A stretch of 64,000 bases of DNA. Source: Arsenophonus sp052174115. GTDB lineage: Bacteria; Pseudomonadota; Gammaproteobacteria; Enterobacterales; Enterobacteriaceae. Position numbers and translations under genes: made by a program. Positions within the stretch are counted from its first letter, which is position 1. Every line of letters starts with the position of its first letter. Below the pieces are notes generated by a model, which saw nothing but the letters and a program-made list of their open reading frames with translations, was not told where the DNA came from and did not search any database. Below are positions 59,460 to 64,000 of the stretch, in pieces. The stretch lies in the NCBI GenBank assembly GCA_052174115.1, contig JBQMRX010000001.1:372001-436000 (forward strand), written 5' to 3'.

Positions 59460-59647
59460 TTCATTTCGCTAAAATAATAAATAAAGCTAAATTTAATTAA
59501 TTAATAATATTTATCATATGATTATATTAGACACCATAAAAATTAAAAATTTTCCACAATATTATTTATTATTTTATTTTAAATATAATAGTACTATGTA
59601 AATCATAATACTCTTAAACCATAATTATTAAACTTTATAAGTTAAAT
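59460..59647 (-). pseudogene. nsrR: Fossil of nsrR (nitric-oxide-sensing repressor)
   Basis: From 59647 on the minus strand the ATG has become ATT; the reading goes KFNNYGLRVL (NsrR SFTDYGLRAL), NIVENF (ISEVTD) and, after a frame change, FYGV-YNHMINIIN-LNLAL ([20 protein letters not shown]), with several stops. The iron-sulfur cysteines cannot be found further on. Lies between purA and rnr, exactly as nsrR does in E. coli. Loss of a nitric-oxide regulator fits a sheltered intracellular life. Confidence 0.85.
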
Positions 59648-59763
59648 ATTAATATCTATTTTAAAGATAAAATTAAAAAATTTTTTTAATTAAATATATA
59701 AAAATAACGCCTGAATATACTCAAGCGTTGTATTTATTACGAGTAATGATATTGCTAATGAAA

Positions 59764-61062
59764 TTATACATCAAAAGGATCTAATAATATCATTGTTTGA
59801 GCTCGATCAGGTCCAGTAGAAATAATATCTATTGGAATTCCAGTTAACTCTTCAATTCGTTTAATATAATCAATTGCTGTTTTAGGTAATTGATTATATT
59901 CTTTTATTCCAAAAGTACTTTTGCTCCAACCTTCTAATGTTTCATATATTGGCTTTAAATCTTTCCATTCTTCTTCTAATAATGGCGTTATCGTTAATTT
60001 AGTGCCATTTAATTTTCGATAAGCAACACAAAGTTTTATTTTATCTAAACCATCTAATACATCTAACTTAGTCAAACAAAAACCAGAAAGAGAGTTAATT
60101 TGAACTGCTCGATTAATAGCAACAATATCTAACCAACCAGTTCGGCGATAACGACCTGTTGTTGAACCAAATTCTTGTCCTTTTTCAAGTAAATATTCTC
60201 CTGTTTTATCTAATAGTTCTGTTGGAAAAGGACCACTTCCAACACGAGTAGAATATGCTTTCAATATTCCTAAAACATAACTAATATATCTAGGCCCTAG
60301 ACCAGAGCCAGTAGAAACACTACCTGCTGTTGTATTAGATGAAGTTACGTATGGATAAGTACCATGATCAATATCTAATAATGTTCCTTGTGCTCCTTCA
60401 TACATTACTAATGCACCTTTTTGATCTGCTTTATATAACAAATCAGAAACATCAGTAGTCATTGCTATCAAAATATCAGCGATAACCATAATATCATTTA
60501 ATGTTTTTTGATAATTTATTGCAGGTACTTTATAATAATTCACTAATTGAAAATTATGGTAATCAAGAATTTCTTTAAGTTTTATTGAAAATATTTTTTT
60601 ATTAAATAAATCAGCAACACGTAATCCACGACGAGCGATTTTATCCTCATAAGCAGGACCAATCCCACGACCAGTTGTTCCTATTGCTTTTTCACCCATT
60701 AATTTCTCTCGTGCGTTATCTAAAGCAATGTGACACGGCAATATTAATGAACATGCTGCTGAAATTTTAAGGCGTTCACGGACAGGAACATCTTGATCTT
60801 CTAATTTTTTTATTTCATCTATTAATGCGTTAGGTGATAATACTACACCATTACCAATGATGCTTATAACATTTTTACGTAAAATACCTGATGGAATAAG
60901 ATGAAGAACAGTTTTTTTACCATTTACAACAAGAGTATGACCTGCATTATGGCCACCTTGATAACGAACAACATATTTAGCACGATCAGTTAGTAAATCG
61001 ACTATTTTTCCTTTACCCTCATCACCCCATTGAGTACCTAATACGACAACGTTTTTACCCAT
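59764..61062 (-). CDS. purA: Adenylosuccinate synthetase
   Basis: Joins IMP and aspartate with GTP on the way to AMP. 432 aa, same as E. coli. N-terminal phosphate loop GTQWGDEGKGKIVD with its catalytic Asp, catalytic His in GGHNAGHTLV (about residue 41), GIGPAYEDK and TTGRYRRTGWLD and TKLDVLDGL (guanine specificity). Ends MILLDPFDV. Terminator upstream separates it from hflC. yjeT, found between them in E. coli, is absent. Confidence 0.97.
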   Translation of the reverse strand: MGKNVVVLGTQWGDEGKGKIVDLLTDRAKYVVRYQGGHNAGHTLVVNGKKTVLHLIPSGILRKNVISIIGNGVVLSPNALIDEIKKLEDQDVPVRERLKISAACSLILPCHIALDNAREKLMGEKAIGTTGRGIGPAYEDKIARRGLRVADLFNKKIFSIKLKEILDYHNFQLVNYYKVPAINYQKTLNDIMVIADILIAMTTDVSDLLYKADQKGALVMYEGAQGTLLDIDHGTYPYVTSSNTTAGSVSTGSGLGPRYISYVLGILKAYSTRVGSGPFPTELLDKTGEYLLEKGQEFGSTTGRYRRTGWLDIVAINRAVQINSLSGFCLTKLDVLDGLDKIKLCVAYRKLNGTKLTITPLLEEEWKDLKPIYETLEGWSKSTFGIKEYNQLPKTAIDYIKRIEELTGIPIDIISTGPDRAQTMILLDPFDV

Positions 61063-61165
61063 TTGAAATTCACTCGATTGCTTAAAAATAATTTTTAATA
61101 TTTGATGTTTAATTATAAAATTTTATAATTTTAACATCTTTTTTATTATTATTTTAATATATAAA

Positions 61166-61180
61166 CCCGCGTTAGGCGGG
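61166..61180 (-). terminator. Intrinsic terminator after hflC
   Basis: CCCGC-GTTAG-GCGGG stem; on the minus strand it is preceded by AGAG and followed by TTTATAT. Lies 49 nt past the hflC stop and 100 nt before purA. One of the few GC-rich stems in the window. Confidence 0.8.
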
Positions 61181-61228
61181 CTCTTATTTTGAGTTTTTGA
61201 TAATTATTTTATTTATTTTTTTAAATAA

Positions 61229-62242
61229 TTACTGTAATACTTTTTGCTTAGTTGGTACTTGCATATAACGTAAAAAATCCATATCTGGACTTAATACCAT
61301 CATATCTTCACCATTCCTATTAAAACTTTTCTCATATGCTCGTAAACTACGAATAAAAGCATAAAAATTAGGATCTTGATTAAATGCATCAGCAAATAAC
61401 TTATTAGCCATCGCATCTCCTTCACCATGTAATCTTAGTGAAGTACGATCTGCTTCTGCTAGTGTTTCAGTCACTGTTTTGTCTGCCACAGCACGAATTT
61501 TCATTGCCTCTTCTTGACCTTGTGAACGATGCTGACGTGCTACAGCTTCTCGTTCAGCACGCATACGTTGATATATCGCTTCAGAAACTTCATTTGGTAA
61601 TTCAATACGTTTAATACGAACATCAACAACCTCAATCCCTAATGCAAGCATGCTGTTTGGATTAATAACTACCAAATTATCACCTTTTATATTTTTGTCA
61701 AAATGTACTGATGTTGAGATGATAGTTTGATTAGTTTCTTTTATCGCTTCAGTATCTGATGATATAGAACCTTTATTAAGTGCATCACGTACATCAATAG
61801 TTAAACGACCGCGAGAATCTGTAATAATATCTTTTACATTTAACCGTCCAAATTCTGAACGTAAACGATCACTAAATTTACGTTTTAGTAAAGTTTCAGC
61901 TTGATGAGGATTACCTCCACCTGTAGCAACATAGTAACGACTGAAATCAGTAATTCGCCATTTCAAATAAGAATCAACCATTAAATCTTTATTTTCTCTA
62001 GTAAGATAACGATCTGCCTGAATATCTAACGTTTGAATACGCGCATCTAACATTTTTACTATTTCAATAAATGGTATTTTTAAATGAAAACCTGGTTGAT
62101 AAATAATAGTTTTATTTTCATTATCACGCATGACTTTACCAAATCTTAAAATAATACCTCTTTCTATTTGTTGAACTGTAAAAATTGACGCATAAAACAT
62201 AACTAATCCAGCAATAATAACAATAATCATTGATTTACGCAT
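61229..62242 (-). CDS. hflC: HflC, FtsH modulator (SPFH family)
   Basis: Forms with HflK a large periplasmic cage around FtsH that restricts its access to membrane substrates. 337 aa (E. coli 334). One N-terminal membrane helix (residues 5-20), then a SPFH/band-7 domain (QQIERGIILRFGKVMRD...), and a long Ala/Glu-rich coiled coil (AIYQRMRAEREAVARQHRSQGQEEAMKIRA...). Starts 3 bp after the hflK stop, so the pair is translationally linked. Kept along with ftsH. Confidence 0.96.
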   Translation of the reverse strand: MRKSMIIVIIAGLVMFYASIFTVQQIERGIILRFGKVMRDNENKTIIYQPGFHLKIPFIEIVKMLDARIQTLDIQADRYLTRENKDLMVDSYLKWRITDFSRYYVATGGGNPHQAETLLKRKFSDRLRSEFGRLNVKDIITDSRGRLTIDVRDALNKGSISSDTEAIKETNQTIISTSVHFDKNIKGDNLVVINPNSMLALGIEVVDVRIKRIELPNEVSEAIYQRMRAEREAVARQHRSQGQEEAMKIRAVADKTVTETLAEADRTSLRLHGEGDAMANKLFADAFNQDPNFYAFIRSLRAYEKSFNRNGEDMMVLSPDMDFLRYMQVPTKQKVLQ

Positions 62243-62244
62243 GA

Positions 62245-63462
62245 TTATTCTCTCCCTATACGAGTTGAATTATTACCACGAGCATTATCTTGTGCACCAT
62301 ACTTATATGAGTAAGGCGATTCAGTGGAAATATTTTGTTGCTGAATATTTTTTGGTTTATTTATTTTATATGAATCGACTGTTTTATTATTTGATGCATT
62401 ACGTAAAATTTGTTCTAATGATAATACTAAGATACTATTATTTTTGTCATTAATAATAATTTTACGAGTGTTACCTAGTACTCGTTCCATTGTTTCAATA
62501 TATAAACGTTCACGAGTAATCTGAGGAGCAGCTAGATATTCAGGTAATATTTTGATAAAACTTGCCACTTCACCTTCAGCTTTAAAAACAACACTTGATT
62601 TATAAGCTGTCGCTTCTTCAATCAATTTCTGTGCATTACCTTTTGCTAATGGTAAAACTTCATTGCGATAAGCTTGAGCTTCCCGAATAGTTTTTTGTTC
62701 TTCTTCTCGTGCTGCAATAACATCATCAAATGCAATTTTAACCGCTTCAGGTGGACGAGCAACTTGGAAGTTAACATCTAATATAGTTATACCTATATTA
62801 TAAGGTTTTATCGTATTTTCTAACTCTTTCTGTGTTTCATCGCGGATAAAAGCACGCTTTGTTGTTAATATTTGTTCCATTGCTGATTGACCAATGATTC
62901 CACGTACTGCACTATCTATTGCTTGACGTAAACTATTATCTGGATTAGTTACATTAAATAGATATTGAGCTGGATCTGTTACTTGATATTGAACGTTCAT
63001 TTCTACTTGAATAACATTTTCATCTGAAGTTAACATCATACCATTAGTCGCTTGTTCACGTATGGTTTCAACATTAATAGGGATGATTTTTTCAATAAAA
63101 GTTAATTTCCAATTTAATCCTGGTTCAACAATATGACTATATTTACCAAAACGAAAAACAACCCCGCGATCACTCTCTTTTATTGTATAAAAACCACTTG
63201 CTGAAAAAAAAATAACAATCGCCATAATGATAAATATAATAAAATTTTTATTTATATTTAAAATATTTTGATTATTTGAAGTATTTCTATCTTTATTACT
63301 TTTTCCTAAACCACTGATTTTACAACTTAACTTGTAAAAAAAGTCGTCAATATCAATTGATCTATTTTTTCGATCGCCTTTATTTTCATTGGAATTATTT
63401 GTATTCCTGCTTCCCCACGGGTCGCGGTCTCGTTTGTTATCACCGGGTTGATTCCACGCCAT
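62245..63462 (-). CDS. hflK: HflK, FtsH modulator (SPFH family)
   Basis: Partner of HflC. 405 aa from ATG 63462 (MAWNQPGDNKRDRDPWGS), which matches the E. coli start and has GGAG 8 nt upstream; the frame is open 11 codons further without similarity. Gly/Asn-rich cytoplasmic N-terminus, one membrane helix (about residues 74-92), SPFH domain (YTIKESDRGVVFRFGKYSHIVEPG), coiled coil and a polar C-terminal tail. First of hflK-hflC; hflX and hfq, which precede it in enterics, are not present as intact genes. Confidence 0.96.
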   Translation of the reverse strand: MAWNQPGDNKRDRDPWGSRNTNNSNENKGDRKNRSIDIDDFFYKLSCKISGLGKSNKDRNTSNNQNILNINKNFIIFIIMAIVIFFSASGFYTIKESDRGVVFRFGKYSHIVEPGLNWKLTFIEKIIPINVETIREQATNGMMLTSDENVIQVEMNVQYQVTDPAQYLFNVTNPDNSLRQAIDSAVRGIIGQSAMEQILTTKRAFIRDETQKELENTIKPYNIGITILDVNFQVARPPEAVKIAFDDVIAAREEEQKTIREAQAYRNEVLPLAKGNAQKLIEEATAYKSSVVFKAEGEVASFIKILPEYLAAPQITRERLYIETMERVLGNTRKIIINDKNNSILVLSLEQILRNASNNKTVDSYKINKPKNIQQQNISTESPYSYKYGAQDNARGNNSTRIGRE

Positions 63463-63564
63463 GTTATAGCTCCATTCATTATTATTTATTTTCAAAAATT
63501 AAGAATAAAAAAATTTTTCTTAATTTATTTAATTTATTGCTCAGATTTAATTTATTGACTTAAC

Positions 63565-63715
63565 ATCATATCAAGTTGGAATTGTTTCTTTTACTTGAAT
63601 CTTTTGTCAATTAACGATAATAAGCAACTTCTTTATTTCAAGTATAATACTATCATCTTTATTTATTTTCTCATATGTAATTATTTTGAATTGATAGAAT
63701 AACTATTGAATTTTG
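63565..63715 (-). pseudogene. hflX: Fossil of hflX (ribosome-splitting GTPase), C-terminal end
   Basis: On the minus strand one continuous frame reads FYQFKIITYEKINKDDSIIL then EIKK...IVN-stop-QKIQVKE, matching the HflX C-terminus FYQLQAIEKEWMEEDGSVSL, QVRM and IVDWRRLCKQE; the stop is a TGG-to-TGA change at the tryptophan. It lies directly before hflK as hflX does in E. coli. The GTPase domain would lie beyond the window, so whether more survives is unknown. Confidence 0.78.
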
Positions 63716-64000
63716 AATTAATAAATAAAGACTAATATAAATATTATTCTAATTATAAATAATATAAGAACTAAATTTATTCAACTTAATAATTTTATTT
63801 ATAATTAATTAACACTTAAATTTTATTAATCTCGATTTTTAACATACTTTTTGTTTACTAAAATATTTTCTTTAATATAGTTATCTTTATAATCGATAAT
63901 ACATAATAATAAATTAATTCCATGTATTTCCAGTTTAAATTACTTTAAATTCAACAAATAAAATCATTATTAAAATAATAAATAAAATCTTAATTATTAA
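63716..64000. other. Right-edge A/T-rich sequence
   Basis: No ORF. By gene order this should be the eroded body of hflX on the minus strand, but I cannot read it. Confidence 0.4.

Overview
The window is a very AT-rich piece of a reduced gammaproteobacterial chromosome. Every recognisable gene has its closest remembered match in Enterobacterales, and gene order follows Escherichia coli blocks. Coding islands are separated by 0.5-3.5 kb of almost pure A/T with no genes. Several of these gaps contain readable fossils of the gene expected there. This combination points to an insect- or arthropod-associated endosymbiont at an intermediate stage of genome erosion. An Arsenophonus-like or related enterobacterial symbiont would fit, but I cannot fix the genus from the sequence alone. 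I see no mobile elements, phage genes, CRISPR arrays or transferred islands.

Layout. (A) 1-13211: metL (cut by the left edge), rpmE, priA (frameshifted), ftsN (frameshifted), hslV-hslU, an rraA fossil, zapB, fpr, tpiA. (B) 14273-24817: lptG-lptF, fossils of pepA and holC, valS, then a pyrimidine attenuator with leader peptide in front of pyrB-pyrI. (C) 25318-49006: deaD, nlpI fossil, pnp, rpsO, truB, rbfA, infB, nusA, rimP fossil, tRNA-fMet, tRNA-Leu(GAG), secG, glmM, folP, ftsH, rlmE, yhbY fossil, greA, obgE, rpmA, rplU, ispB, mdh. (D) 51203-64000: ppa alone in a desert, then rplI-rpsR-priB-rpsF, rnr, nsrR fossil, purA, hflC-hflK, and an hflX fossil at the right edge.

Functionally the retained set is housekeeping: translation and ribosome assembly (rpmE, rpsO, infB, rbfA, rplU, rpmA, rplI, rpsR, rpsF, obgE, deaD, rlmE, valS), RNA decay (pnp, rnr), proteolysis and its regulators (hslVU, ftsH, hflKC), LPS export (lptFG), cell division (ftsN, zapB), replication restart (priA, priB), pyrimidine and purine synthesis (pyrBI, purA), folate (folP), the aspartate family (metL), quinone side chain (ispB), and central metabolism (tpiA, mdh, ppa). 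The losses seen as fossils are mostly regulators or accessory factors (nsrR, rraA, rimP, nlpI, pepA, holC, yhbY, hflX).

The most notable points are as follows. priA is complete in every respect except a single frame change at an A9 run that matches the dnaX-type A_AAA_AAG slippery site. ftsN has the same direction of frame change at A10 or T9 runs. The UTP-sensing pyrBI attenuator appears to be retained. A set of perfect long inverted repeats (up to 29-bp arms) stands in or beside otherwise decaying spacers. I did not find a convincing new multi-gene system.
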